From NCBI RefSeq assembly GCF_040530035.1, contig NZ_JBEWCD010000002.1, positions 186,001 to 250,000 of the forward strand: 64,000 nt of DNA. Direction: 5' to 3'. The notes under the pieces were generated by a model that did no database searches, was not told the origin of the DNA, and saw only the letters and a program-made list of their open reading frames with translations. Origin of the DNA: Roseibium sp. HPY-6. Lineage in GTDB: Bacteria; Pseudomonadota; Alphaproteobacteria; Rhizobiales; Stappiaceae. Both the position numbers and the translations under genes were made by a program. Shown one piece after another: positions 36,464-48,096 of the stretch (position 1 is its first letter; each line of letters begins with the position of its first letter).

Positions 36464-37108
36464 ATGAAAAACACAACACGAAAGAGACCGCTCAGCTTGC
36501 TTTGCGGGTTCCTGGCATTGCTGATGTTCTCGCCCGCTGCCCAGGCCGCACCTGTTCGATTTGATTTCTCAACCACGTGCACGTCAGCATGCAGTCGCGC
36601 CGGCCTCGACGTTGGAGACGCGCTGACAGGCTACTTTTTGTTTGACAGCGCTGGATTTAACGTCGGACCGCGGATCGGTTACCAGAGCGAGGACGTGATC
36701 GATTTTTCGATCACGGCGGGGAACCTGACGATCGATCGTGCTTCCTCTGCCGGGTTCAATTTTTCCACTTTTGACACGGGGGATGACAGTGGAACGCGGA
36801 TAGATCGCTGGTCTTTCGTCACCTCCACGGCACTGTCAGGTTTTGGTGGAACCGGGTTTTCCGTGTCCAGTGAAGGGTTAACCCGCGCCACCGCAGCCAG
36901 CAGGCTCGTTCAACTGTCAAACAGCACCTTTCTCTCCTTCCGGAACGGCAGCACGGCTAATTTCCAGGCCGTGGGGCCCATAACCAGTGTTGCAGCTGTA
37001 CCGCTGCCACCTTCCGTGCTGATGCTGGGGGCGGGTTTGTTTGTACTCGGGCTGTCGCGTCGAAAAGGTCGTCTGGACAAAGCCGATAGCAATGGCCGCC
37101 GTTTGTAA
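36464..37108 (+). CDS. Exported protein with VPLP-type C-terminal sorting signal
   Basis: The 214-residue product has a signal peptide (KRPLSLLCGFLALLMF to AQA) and the C-terminal tail VPLPPSVLMLGAGLFVLGL plus SRRKGR, a VPLPA/PEP-CTERM-type signal. The central part is Ser/Thr/Gly-rich beta-type sequence with a Cys pair near the N-terminus (TTCTSACSR). ATG 36464 is used because the earlier TTG has no support; the ribosome site is weak. It is not similar in its body to the protein at 32799, so the two share only the sorting class. Confidence 0.8.
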   Translation: MKNTTRKRPLSLLCGFLALLMFSPAAQAAPVRFDFSTTCTSACSRAGLDVGDALTGYFLFDSAGFNVGPRIGYQSEDVIDFSITAGNLTIDRASSAGFNFSTFDTGDDSGTRIDRWSFVTSTALSGFGGTGFSVSSEGLTRATAASRLVQLSNSTFLSFRNGSTANFQAVGPITSVAAVPLPPSVLMLGAGLFVLGLSRRKGRLDKADSNGRRL

Positions 37109-37602
37109 AAAAAGGCCGCGACGATCTGTTGAGAGAGCATTCTCCATTCTTAAAAATGTTGCGCTGCTTCCGAACGTGAGCTTTGGCCGAGTGCCATCCA
37201 AAGGCCTCCTCCGATCGGTGCAGACTTCCCGATTGAGTCATGAAATGACGGAGGGCGTGCGTCGCACATAGTGCCGATTTCTGGAGGCGAAACGCCCCGT
37301 GACTGATCAAGACGGCAACAGTCTTTGCCCTGAATTCCCCAGTCAAAATCAGCCTCCGCATTACCGGAGAAGCGGTATCAGCCGGAAAGAATTACGGTCA
37401 GAACGCCAGGATGAAAATAGACGGTTTTGGAGATCGCAGCTGCTCCGACTGTGGCCGCTGCCGCATCTGCGGGGAAATCTGGTAGACGCAGCCCGCTGCG
37501 GCAGCGCTGCTAGCCTCAGGCTCTCACGTCCGGCCGACACCAATGGCGCAAATCACTCCTGTGCGCCGGGCAATCAAGACGATGATCGACGTTGTCAAAA
37601 AC
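37109..37602. other. Intergenic region, nothing identified
   Basis: Convergent spacer between the second VPLPA gene and the B3/4 gene. No coding frame has protein character. No clear terminator was found on either strand. Confidence 0.4.
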
Positions 37603-38325
37603 TCAGTCCACGGGAGCGCGACCACCGGCATTCACTGAATCATAGACGGCATCCGGCGACAGCAGCAGCTCGGTCTGGCCTGTAACCTTGAACGTGCCGG
37701 CGATCATCCTGAAAAGCTCTTCGGTAAGTTTCGCCACGTCCTCGGCGCCTCCGTCATGCAGCGCTTCGGTAACGATCAGCGCGCGTGCCGTCTCGGCGGA
37801 CACAGCCGATTTCCGGCTCTGACGGTTGGCCCATCGGCGCGCGTGAGCGTAGCTGTCCTCATCTGCGAATATAATCTCACCGGCGTCTGGCGTTTCGGTC
37901 TCGCCAGAAAAGGCGATGTAGGCTTCGTCGCCTTTCGCCTCTCTGACCTCAAGATCGCCAGCCACATGATCGAGATCGAACACAGCCACAGGCAAGGCAT
38001 AGGCCACGGAGGTGGCGTTGCACAGGTCTATCAGGGGATGCAGCTTGGGCAGCGAACCGTCCTTGCGCAACCGCCTCAGCAGGGCCTCTGACGCGCAACG
38101 ATACTGCGTCGGTTTCAAACCCATCGTAGAATATGCGCGTCGCCAGGCCTGTATCTCCGGAAAGCCGCTCTCTGTCTCCGCCTCCAGCCTCTTGAGGGCC
38201 CGTGCGGTCAGCTCCGCGACCTCAGCCTCGACCGTGAAATCCGACTGGATGCCGTCCACTTCGATGATCCCCGTTACTCTTTCGGGAAAGACGTGTTGCA
38301 TGTGTCGTGAATAGAGAAAGCGCAT
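37603..38325 (-). CDS. B3/B4 tRNA-binding domain protein (PheRS beta-editing-like)
   Basis: The 240-residue stand-alone B3/B4 domain is homologous to the editing module of phenylalanyl-tRNA synthetase beta. Key features are the EIQAWRRAYSTMGLKPTQYRCASEALLRRL segment, the LIDLCNATSVAYALPVAVFDLD core and the GE(T/I)-type strand near 170. ATG 38325 has a GAAAGGGG site. It lies 67 bases downstream of an AraC regulator on the same strand, a pairing I have seen often, so the regulator may control it. It may trans-edit mischarged tRNA or act on a free amino acid (inference). Confidence 0.85.
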   Translation of the reverse strand: MRFLYSRHMQHVFPERVTGIIEVDGIQSDFTVEAEVAELTARALKRLEAETESGFPEIQAWRRAYSTMGLKPTQYRCASEALLRRLRKDGSLPKLHPLIDLCNATSVAYALPVAVFDLDHVAGDLEVREAKGDEAYIAFSGETETPDAGEIIFADEDSYAHARRWANRQSRKSAVSAETARALIVTEALHDGGAEDVAKLTEELFRMIAGTFKVTGQTELLLSPDAVYDSVNAGGRAPVD

Positions 38326-38392
38326 GGTGACCCCTTTCCTGGCGGAGATACTGCGCGCCTTATGGTGCCTCGGTATTGAATAATATTGCAGG

Positions 38393-39190
38393 TCAGCGGA
38401 TGGCTGATCTGGCAAAACACCCCGGTGTCAAGCCGAACTGGCGAGCGAAGGTTCGTGTTAGATGGCTTTGATCCGAGAACCCGCAGGCAATGGCGGTATC
38501 TGCAAGTGACGATCCGTCCATGATCATGTCCTTCGCCCGTTTCACGCGGTGTTGGGTGAGATAGGCATGAGGGGTTGCGCCCAACTCGCGCGAAAATCTG
38601 CGAAGAAGCTGGAACTTGCTGATGTGCGCTGCCCTGGCAAAATCAGCGAGCGACAAAGGCGCTCCCCAGTCCTGACCTATCATGTCGAGGACGGTCTGGA
38701 CTTCCTTCGAGCGGAGGGACGTTTGCACGGTATCGCCGTCGCGATGCGGTTCAATCTGAGCAGCAAGCGCCAGCATCACCGACTGCTCGGCATGATTACG
38801 GTCGAGCATGTCAAACGTCACGGCATTGATGGCGTTAATGGCCAGCTTCAAAGCGCGTCTGGACTTGTTGACCGGACGCGAGAACTCCGCGTTTCGGACC
38901 GGGACTTCGGTGAAGTCTGCTAGCGTGGCGGGAGACAGATACAACATGCGCCAGTGACGCGGGTATCCGTGGCGACCGATCCCGTCATGCAATTCGGCTG
39001 GATTGACGGTAATCGTGTCGCCCGCTTCTGCTTCGACCAATCCCCGCCCGCTCCAACTGTCCTGCCCGCCCGACACGATGTAGCCAAAACCGAACTCATC
39101 GTGGGTATGCCGTGGAAACGTGCGATCCGACTTGATAGAGATCGCGTCGATTCCAGGCAGAATGGTTTGAAGGCGGCTCGATTTGTGCAT
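38393..39190 (-). CDS. AraC-family regulator with N-terminal cupin
   Basis: The 265-residue protein has an N-terminal AraC-binding cupin (about 10-140; FPRHTHDEFGFGYI and NPAELHDGIGR) and a C-terminal double HTH (about 165-262; LSLADFARAAHISKFQLLRRF, then LADTAIACGFSDQSHLTRTFARQFGLTPG). The usual length and layout of single-ligand AraC regulators. It is upstream of the B3/4 gene on the same strand, so it is probably autoregulated with it. The inducer is unknown, though an amino acid or analogue fits the partner. Confidence 0.9.
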   Translation of the reverse strand: MHKSSRLQTILPGIDAISIKSDRTFPRHTHDEFGFGYIVSGGQDSWSGRGLVEAEAGDTITVNPAELHDGIGRHGYPRHWRMLYLSPATLADFTEVPVRNAEFSRPVNKSRRALKLAINAINAVTFDMLDRNHAEQSVMLALAAQIEPHRDGDTVQTSLRSKEVQTVLDMIGQDWGAPLSLADFARAAHISKFQLLRRFSRELGATPHAYLTQHRVKRAKDMIMDGSSLADTAIACGFSDQSHLTRTFARQFGLTPGCFARSAIR

Positions 39191-39918
39191 GTGTTGTCAA
39201 TAGCATGTTGGCCGACTTGAGGTCCATTGGCCACTCGTAGGGACGATCGAAAACGGCCACTATCAGAGCCTCATTGGATAGCAAGAAAGTCCGCATCTCT
39301 GCCGTATGTTCTGATCGCAACGAACGTCCGCAATGGCGGCGCAAAGAAAAACAGTCACGAATTGAATCTATCGCGAATGACGGTTCGCTATCCGAAAACA
39401 CGTTTCATGTCGCGGTTAGCTCAGGTGCCGAGAACTCGGACAATAGTTGGCTTCCATTCGGGGTGTTGTTTCTTTGTGAACGCAGACTGATGCGGCTCCG
39501 CCGTTTCGCAAAGCTCCATTCGCTCCGCGAAACGTTATGTTCTTGCCGACACACCGATGTAGGGAAGCGCGTAATGTTTCGTTTGCCCTCTTGGAAAGTC
39601 AGATAGTTAGGAGAGTTTTGTACGCATAAATCTTCGCGGACTTAGCGCAAATAATTTCGGCTACGCAGCGCTAAACACCAATCCTGGGAATTGGTTCTTG
39701 GCTCTCTAAACGTCGAGCACTGAGTAATTGGCAAAAAGTCACTTACAAAGGGGCTAATTGTGTAATGCACCGAATTCGTAAAATGGGCGGATTCCCGACC
39801 TTCTCGACACTAGAAACTAGTGCCAACTCTGCGGACAAACCGGACATGACGTTGTTGGATTGATTGCAATTTAAATATACTACTTCAGGTTATAATTTGT
39901 TTGTCTGGAGACGCATGC
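39191..39918. other. Eroded intergenic region with palindromic repeat
   Basis: No supported gene is seen. It contains the best copy of the palindromic repeat (39501-39614). From about 39650 onwards the sequence becomes AT-rich, coinciding with the start of the OLD-like cassette, whose promoter should lie in 39840-39910. Confidence 0.45.
39501..39614. repeat. Imperfect palindromic repeat, copy ii
   Basis: Arms at 39528-39547 and 39562-39581 are inverted repeats matching at 15 of 20 positions, with three more G-T pairs possible, around a 14-base loop. The segment 39501-39551 aligns with 44270-44319 at 39 of 51 columns, including GAAACGTTATGT exactly. The right arm and tail match copy i. Confidence 0.6.
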
Positions 39919-41820
39919 ATGATCGAACAACCGGTTACATTTGCTTTGCCAGTTCCGTGGGAAACACAGCAATTCACGATCGAGCGCTTTGGCGACGTCT
40001 CCTTTTTCGTTGGACCAAATGGTAGTGGAAAATCGCGTTTTTCCGAGACCTTAAATGCGGTTCTTCCAAACGCACGAATGCTAGGTACAGATCGGCTCGA
40101 ACGTATGTCGGTGACTGGTCTTTCTAACTTCTTCGGAGACAACTTAAAAACTGGACTCCAAAAAAATCACTTCCAACATTTTCGCACAGCTGGTCGTCAA
40201 GGCTCAGGTATTGATACGTTTATCATACTCGAAGAACGACCCGACATTAGAGTTATTGTCGAAGCAACACTGAGTTCGCTTTTTGGTCGTGAAATCGTAC
40301 TTGAATGGGACTCTGGAAATCTCGTTCCAAAAGCGCGGCTTGCTCGAACCGGTGCATATTATCGAATGGACCGAGATGAATGCCACGGCATTCGGGAACT
40401 CTTGGTCCTTCTCACTCATTTGCATAATGACGAACACCAGTTTCTGATTGTTGATGAGCCTGAACTAAACTTGCACCCGCAGTTCCAGTCTTTTTTTGTC
40501 CAAGAAGTTCGAAAGGTTGCAGGTACTCATGAACCCGGTACGAGCCGCAAGGGTATAATCCTAATAACACATTCGCCATTTATATTGGATCTCCGAAGCG
40601 TAGACGATATGCAGACCATTGTCTGCTTTTCTACGGACCACAGTCCTCCAAAATATATTGGCGCATTAGCGGAAGCGGAACGTGCCCGTTTCGCATCGCT
40701 TGTCCCGCGACTCAACGTTCATCACAAACAACTATTCTTTTCTGACAATCCAATTTTCGTGGAAGGAGTATTTGACGCCCAAATAATCGAAGCGATACAG
40801 GAACGCCGAAATACCTCCATCACCGCAGCGGGAAGCTGCCTTATTGACGTTGGAGGTTGTGAAGAAGTGACTAAATATGTCGAACTATGTCGCCACTACG
40901 GGAAAAACGCCTACTTTCTGTTCGACCTTGATAGTCTATTTTTAGGAAGTCTTCGACGGTGTATTCGCGAAGATGGAAGCATAGCGGAATTTCTTGCAAG
41001 CCTCGGTCTTGGGGCTGATTTTGCTGCCTATTGTGGCGCACTTGACCGCGAATTAACGGACGCAGTCAGAACTATCGAAGGTTCTGATAATGCTGTCGGT
41101 GTTATAGAGACGCTTCAAAATTACTTTCGGTCTATCACAGAAGATAACAAGAAACTGAAGCGTCAACGCGTAGCTGTTCTTATCGAAATGGCCGCTGATC
41201 GCGACGCAATTGTAGCACTTTTGACAGAGCCAGTTGTCGCCAGTATCGAAGGTCGGCTGAGTCAAATAAGGGCTGCGCTAAGGACAAAAAACATCTTTCT
41301 TCTAGGGGGTGGTGCGCTTGAGCATTATCTGCCCTCATACTCCGGAGAAAGATACGATCTCACCGACAGCGCAAAGAAAGTAGCTGTTATGGACGAGGTC
41401 GCGTTGCTTGCAAGTGGAGCTATAGATGACAACTTGGAAGATAGATATGGTGAACTATTCCAGTGCATAGCTGCATTGCCTGCCAAACCAGCAGTAGACA
41501 CAGAAAGAGTGCTTCGTGCTTATGTCGGCGACTATATTCATGAACTCCAAGGGATTGTGGTCGGAAAAGCTAACTGGGATAAAGCTCAGATCGAAGCTCA
41601 TTTCACTATGGCCCAATCTGGAATCGCCAAGCTGATAACTCTCGAAGAATTTGAGAGAAGAGGAGAGAGAGAGTTCAACGCTATCCTAAAAATCTCCGGC
41701 CCAAAAGAATTAAGAGTAGACATCTCACACGAAACAAATGCTGGCATGCATAGTTTTACATTCAGGAGCGAACCCGCAGCTGAGCCTGATGCTGCTCCAG
41801 GACCCGTAGCGGTGCGATGA
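39919..41820 (+). CDS. OLD-like ATPase-TOPRIM nuclease (candidate anti-phage effector)
   Basis: The 633-residue protein has an ABC-type AAA ATPase with Walker A GPNGSGKS (32-39), Walker B FLIVDEPELNLHP (175-187) and an H-loop ITHSP (about 216-220). A TOPRIM domain follows, with the acidic VEGVFDAQ (Glu282) and FDLDSL (Asp336, Asp338). The last 250 residues are unassigned. The order matches OLD/GajA-type proteins, though the ATPase part is shorter than in classical OLD. ATG 39919 has GGAG 8 bases upstream. No UvrD/GajB helicase is adjacent. Codon use is clearly more AT-rich than in the surrounding genes, suggesting transfer. Confidence 0.82.
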   Translation: MIEQPVTFALPVPWETQQFTIERFGDVSFFVGPNGSGKSRFSETLNAVLPNARMLGTDRLERMSVTGLSNFFGDNLKTGLQKNHFQHFRTAGRQGSGIDTFIILEERPDIRVIVEATLSSLFGREIVLEWDSGNLVPKARLARTGAYYRMDRDECHGIRELLVLLTHLHNDEHQFLIVDEPELNLHPQFQSFFVQEVRKVAGTHEPGTSRKGIILITHSPFILDLRSVDDMQTIVCFSTDHSPPKYIGALAEAERARFASLVPRLNVHHKQLFFSDNPIFVEGVFDAQIIEAIQERRNTSITAAGSCLIDVGGCEEVTKYVELCRHYGKNAYFLFDLDSLFLGSLRRCIREDGSIAEFLASLGLGADFAAYCGALDRELTDAVRTIEGSDNAVGVIETLQNYFRSITEDNKKLKRQRVAVLIEMAADRDAIVALLTEPVVASIEGRLSQIRAALRTKNIFLLGGGALEHYLPSYSGERYDLTDSAKKVAVMDEVALLASGAIDDNLEDRYGELFQCIAALPAKPAVDTERVLRAYVGDYIHELQGIVVGKANWDKAQIEAHFTMAQSGIAKLITLEEFERRGEREFNAILKISGPKELRVDISHETNAGMHSFTFRSEPAAEPDAAPGPVAVR

Positions 41821-41942
41821 TGATCAGATAGGAGGCCACCTACAGTCTATTTCTGCTGGTCGTGGAAACGTAACGAACGTCAGTTTGGGGGGGCGTAAAA
41901 CGGTCATCTGATTATTGGCGAACGAACTTCCACTTTGGGCCG

Positions 41943-42821
41943 TCAGTGAATGCATCCAAGGTAATTCTCACCAAACCGCTGCATTGCTGCTTCCGAGACC
42001 TGTTCGCTTGCGCTTTCGTCTACAAATAAGCCCCACGGGCAAACGTCGACCATAGCTGGATCGATGTCATCGCTCAGAAGCTGTTTGTTCCTAGCCAGGA
42101 AGGCATAGCGAATGCCCGCCCACATTTCGAAGCCGAGTTTGACTTCTTGGCTATCATAAATGCTGTCTCCCGGCGTATCGAGGACAACTTTTTTGGTTAC
42201 ATGGCCCAGTGTTTCCAGCAGAATCGTACTACACGTGTGGGCTACAAGGTCAGCGAGCTGAATGCCCAAGTGCTTTTTCGAGTCTTGCTCAAAATGAAAA
42301 TTGCAGCGAGCGAGCTTGGCTTCTTTTGCGGCCAAATCAGCCGCTGATTTAGGCGATTTAAACAACCCTTCGTCAAAAAATACTTCGTGATCTTGCCCTT
42401 CAAGACTGGGGTGGGTCAGGGCGAGACTTAGCAATCTGAGTGCTGCAGGTCCCAGCCTATTGTCGCCATTTACAACGCATACGGCGACCTTGCAATGTCT
42501 GCCTACATAGTACTTCATGGCATCTCGTAGATCTCGAAGCCGGTTGTCTCCCGCCATCTTGGCCGAAGACTTGTATTCAAATTCTTTGGGATTGAATCGC
42601 CGCTCTCGGAAGACCGAACTAAGATAGCCCGACGGATCAGCTTCGCAGATCACAAAAGCAGCCAGCGAAAACCCAAAACGATGATGTTTGCTGTCGTCAA
42701 GGTAAAGGTATGCCATGTGGCTGTGATACGCGCGCTCGGCTTGCCGCAAAAGATTTTTCTCGCAGCAGATTGAATTCAGCATGCCAACGTCTGCTTTGCG
42801 GCAGCGTATCAGTAAGTCCAT
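41943..42821 (-). CDS. DUF3800 protein
   Basis: DUF3800 proteins have an RNase H-like fold and are often found in mobile or defence loci; activity is not established. The 292-residue product shows the N-terminal YLYLDDSKHH (counterpart of the DESG motif, here Asp-Asp-Ser), an acidic FFDEGLF near 150 and the C-terminal SKKHLGIQLADLVAH motif. The start is uncertain: ATG 42716 (MAYLYLDDS, 257 residues) is closer to family practice, while 42821 has a GAGAGG very near. It is 24 bases downstream of the two-TM gene on the same strand and convergent with the OLD-like gene (122-base gap). Confidence 0.75.
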   Translation of the reverse strand: MDLLIRCRKADVGMLNSICCEKNLLRQAERAYHSHMAYLYLDDSKHHRFGFSLAAFVICEADPSGYLSSVFRERRFNPKEFEYKSSAKMAGDNRLRDLRDAMKYYVGRHCKVAVCVVNGDNRLGPAALRLLSLALTHPSLEGQDHEVFFDEGLFKSPKSAADLAAKEAKLARCNFHFEQDSKKHLGIQLADLVAHTCSTILLETLGHVTKKVVLDTPGDSIYDSQEVKLGFEMWAGIRYAFLARNKQLLSDDIDPAMVDVCPWGLFVDESASEQVSEAAMQRFGENYLGCIH

Positions 42822-42845
42822 GACCTCTCAGGGCCGATTGTAACG

Positions 42846-44003
42846 TTACTTCATACCCATAGCTGTCAGGCGCGCCGCGGCACTGAAATCTGCGTTTAAA
42901 GATTCTGGCCCCGAACGTTCTGTAAGCTTACCGTGGTAGGCCAGTCGCAAATCGTAAAGCACAGCAAGTTCATCAATACCGTTGGGTACCATCTTTAGGA
43001 ATGCATCGCCAATTTCAGGTGTATTGGTCCCGCTTGTACTTTCTTCCGCACTAGTTAATTGACCTGATAGATTGTTTGCTGGCCACGGAAGAGCAGAGAC
43101 ATCTGAAAGAATTAGGATTTCCATTTCGGTTGGCAGTTGAGCCAGAACGGCAAGGTCTTTGCTGACCCGATCAATTGCGTCGCCCAAAGCTTCAAGCTCA
43201 AGTTCCACAACAAACGTGAATTTGCTGCCTTCTAAGGTCGAAGTCGATTGTAGTTGAGGCCAGCGAGTCCTTTGCTCAAAGAATTCATGATCAATTGAAG
43301 CCGGATCAGCGTAAATGTACTGCTCAAAATCAATTCCAGCACCGACGTCAGCAAGCAAATTTGTTTCGAGGTTCCATCCCGCGAGGTAGTTTGCCTTCGA
43401 CTTATGGGCATCTGTCTCAAACACAGATTGCTCTAGGGGAAGGATGCCGATTGGGAGTACCGCAGCTTCGGTTCCATAAATGGGTACACGAATTACAATC
43501 CCATCTCCATAGTCCCATCGATTTGATGCAATATAGGAAAAGAATGGATATGCTACTTGGTTCCGTTCTAAAGAATTTATCCAGGTTAAATGATCTTTGT
43601 GACTTATATACTTATGATCATCGTCAAGGCTTACGGCGTCCGATACTTCATCGAAGCGCTTTTTGATCTCGTTCGTCACATGGTCTGGTAGATTCGTAAA
43701 CTCCCAATGCAGTTTAAGCGTTTGTAGTGGTTGCGATCCGACGGCAAGCCGCAAAGCCTGAAGTCGGTTTTGAGAAATACGTTGTTCCGCTGCAAACGCA
43801 TCATTTGCGCTCTTAATCGCCCGAGAGCTGATATTGATCGCTAAACCAATTACGATCAATATCATAGCAACTTGCCCTGACTTTGTTAAAGCACGCTTGC
43901 CGGCTCCACGGTCCTCAGTTGTTTCATGGAGCATGCCCCAAGCTGACGAAAAAGCTGTCAGCGCCAAGCCAGCGTATGCTAAAATCTCTAGACTTAACAA
44001 CAT
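42846..44003 (-). CDS. Two-TM membrane protein of unknown function
   Basis: The 385-residue protein has two N-terminal membrane helices (about 2-24 and 43-62), an Arg/Lys/Gln-rich segment (about 63-95) that may be helical, and a large soluble domain of 290 residues with no motif I recognise. It is AT-richer than the core genes. Together with the DUF3800 gene 24 bases downstream it forms a two-gene minus-strand unit facing the OLD-like gene. If the locus is defensive, this could be a membrane sensor or effector; that is speculation. Confidence 0.6.
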   Translation of the reverse strand: MLLSLEILAYAGLALTAFSSAWGMLHETTEDRGAGKRALTKSGQVAMILIVIGLAINISSRAIKSANDAFAAEQRISQNRLQALRLAVGSQPLQTLKLHWEFTNLPDHVTNEIKKRFDEVSDAVSLDDDHKYISHKDHLTWINSLERNQVAYPFFSYIASNRWDYGDGIVIRVPIYGTEAAVLPIGILPLEQSVFETDAHKSKANYLAGWNLETNLLADVGAGIDFEQYIYADPASIDHEFFEQRTRWPQLQSTSTLEGSKFTFVVELELEALGDAIDRVSKDLAVLAQLPTEMEILILSDVSALPWPANNLSGQLTSAEESTSGTNTPEIGDAFLKMVPNGIDELAVLYDLRLAYHGKLTERSGPESLNADFSAAARLTAMGMK

Positions 44004-44324
44004 TGTAAAACGATACGCACATTTTCAATTTGATTGTGTTTTCTGACTTTACACTAAAATCAGGTTCGGGTGCGTAACTAATGGGAGGTATGGGGTACCT
44101 CGCAGCAATGAGATGTTCTGATCAACAGTGGGGCACGATTTTCCGGATCGACTCGAAATCCGAAAACCTGATTCAGGACGAGGTGAGGCTCATGTCCCTA
44201 CAACTCAGACAGAATGTTGGGTTCCGTCTAAGCTATTGAGAATTATGAAGACAGGTTGATGCCAGCCCACCGTCTCGCAAAATCATATGCGCTGGTGAAA
44301 CGTTATGTGCTTCCCGACAAGGGA
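44004..44324. other. Spacer between the two-TM gene and gyrB, with partial repeat
   Basis: No gene is seen. It should contain the promoter of the minus-strand membrane-protein/DUF3800 pair near 44010-44080 and the end of the gyrB transcript. The partial repeat copy at 44270-44320 abuts the gyrB stop codon. Confidence 0.45.
44270..44320. repeat. Partial copy iii of the palindromic repeat, next to the gyrB stop
   Basis: It matches 39501-39551 at 39 of 51 aligned columns, the best part being TGAAACGTTATGTGCTTCCC (44296-44315). Only the left half is present; the sequence runs into the gyrB stop codon at 44325. It is in the same orientation as copy ii, so the two bracket the OLD-like cassette. 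Confidence 0.5.
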
Positions 44325-46787
<2,463 letters not shown>

Positions 46788-46910
46788 TCACCAATCGTTT
46801 TGTCTTTTCTCATCCCGTTATACGGGGTTCACCGGTGCGTTCAACCGCAGGCGGGCTGTCGCGAAGCCAGCGAAGCGATTATGGTGGAAAACCATAAGAT
46901 TCAGGCGGAT

Positions 46911-48059
46911 TTAAGGGGTCTGAGGACCCCTGATCTGCCGGCTGGTGCCTGCTGAAATTTCAATGATCTCTGACGCCGGCGGCAAGGCCTCGAAAAGGGC
47001 CTCATCCGTTCCTGTCATGAACACCTGCCCGCCAAGTGAACTGAGCTTTGAAAAGAGGGCGGCCCGGCGGTTTGGATCGAGATGCGCGGCGACTTCGTCG
47101 AGCAGCAGGACAGGTGTCATGCCGCTCACTTTTGCCGTCAGCTCAGCGTGGGCAAGGATAAGCCCGATCAACAGCGCCTTTTGCTCGCCGGTCGATGATT
47201 GGGACGCCGGCATGTCTTTCGCAGCATGGCGCACCTTCAGGTCGCTCAGATGCGGCCCATTCAGCGTGCGTCCGGCAGCCCGGTCCCTGGCGCGCCCGTC
47301 AGACAGGAGTTGCCGATAGCGTTCTTCCCGATCTGCAGCGCTCAGGCCTGAGGTTTCGGTCTCGAAGGCACCTTCGAGCGTAAGCGCGGCGTGAGGGAAC
47401 GGCAGCGACTGTGCTGCCTGGTCCTCTATTGTGCGCGACAAAAGCCCGACCGTTTCCTGGCGCGCGATCGAAACGGCCGTCCCGACGTCGGCAACCTGCT
47501 GTTCGAGCGCGCTTAGATAAGCATCCGCACCACCCTGATCCAGAAGCCGGTTGCGTTGCCTGAGGGCATTTTCGAAATCGGCGACCCGGCGGCCATGCGC
47601 AGGGTCAATCGCAAGGGTCAGGCGGTCCAGAAACCGGCGCCGGTCCGATCCGGAACCTGTGAACAGACCATCCATGGCCGGAACAAGCCAGAGGACGCGC
47701 ATGTAGTCGAGAAGCGCATCGGAGCCGCGAACCTCCTGGCCGTCGATCCTCACCTTGCGGCCTGAGACGCCGGCAACGAGCCCCGTTCCGATTTTCGTCT
47801 CCAGCCCATCCAGGAGCACGGTAGCCGCAACGCTCCAGTTGCCGCTTCCGCCAGAACGGGCGGCATCTGCCAGAGCGGCGCGGCGAAGCCCGCGCCCTGC
47901 GGTCAGGAACGAGATGGCTTCGAGGATATTGGTCTTGCCGGCGCCGTTTGCACCGACAAAGGCAACCATGTTTGCCGCGATGGGCATGGTCAGTTGCGTG
48001 TAGTTGCGAAAATCGGTCAGAGACAGGCGCGTGAGTTGCGCTGTCCGGAATTCACTCAT
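46911..48059 (-). CDS. recF: RecF, DNA repair/replication-restart ATPase
   Basis: SMC-like ATPase that loads RecA at gaps with RecOR. The 382-residue protein has Walker A FVGANGAGKTNILEAISF, a signature region SSTGEQKALLIGLILAH and Walker B VLLLDEVAAHLD. The N-terminal LTRLSLTDFRNY is typical. It lies 37 bases after dnaN. Length is normal. Confidence 0.97.
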   Translation of the reverse strand: MSEFRTAQLTRLSLTDFRNYTQLTMPIAANMVAFVGANGAGKTNILEAISFLTAGRGLRRAALADAARSGGSGNWSVAATVLLDGLETKIGTGLVAGVSGRKVRIDGQEVRGSDALLDYMRVLWLVPAMDGLFTGSGSDRRRFLDRLTLAIDPAHGRRVADFENALRQRNRLLDQGGADAYLSALEQQVADVGTAVSIARQETVGLLSRTIEDQAAQSLPFPHAALTLEGAFETETSGLSAADREERYRQLLSDGRARDRAAGRTLNGPHLSDLKVRHAAKDMPASQSSTGEQKALLIGLILAHAELTAKVSGMTPVLLLDEVAAHLDPNRRAALFSKLSSLGGQVFMTGTDEALFEALPPASEIIEISAGTSRQIRGPQTP

Positions 48060-48096
48060 CGCGCAACGCCTGCCTTACTTGCCCCTCGCCATGGGA

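Noticed and set aside
39501..39614. Possible integron attC site
   Set aside because: The GCGAAACGTTATGT block recalls attC simple sites, but the required RYYYAAC/GTTRRRY pairs are not cleanly present and no integrase is in the window; kept only as a palindromic repeat.
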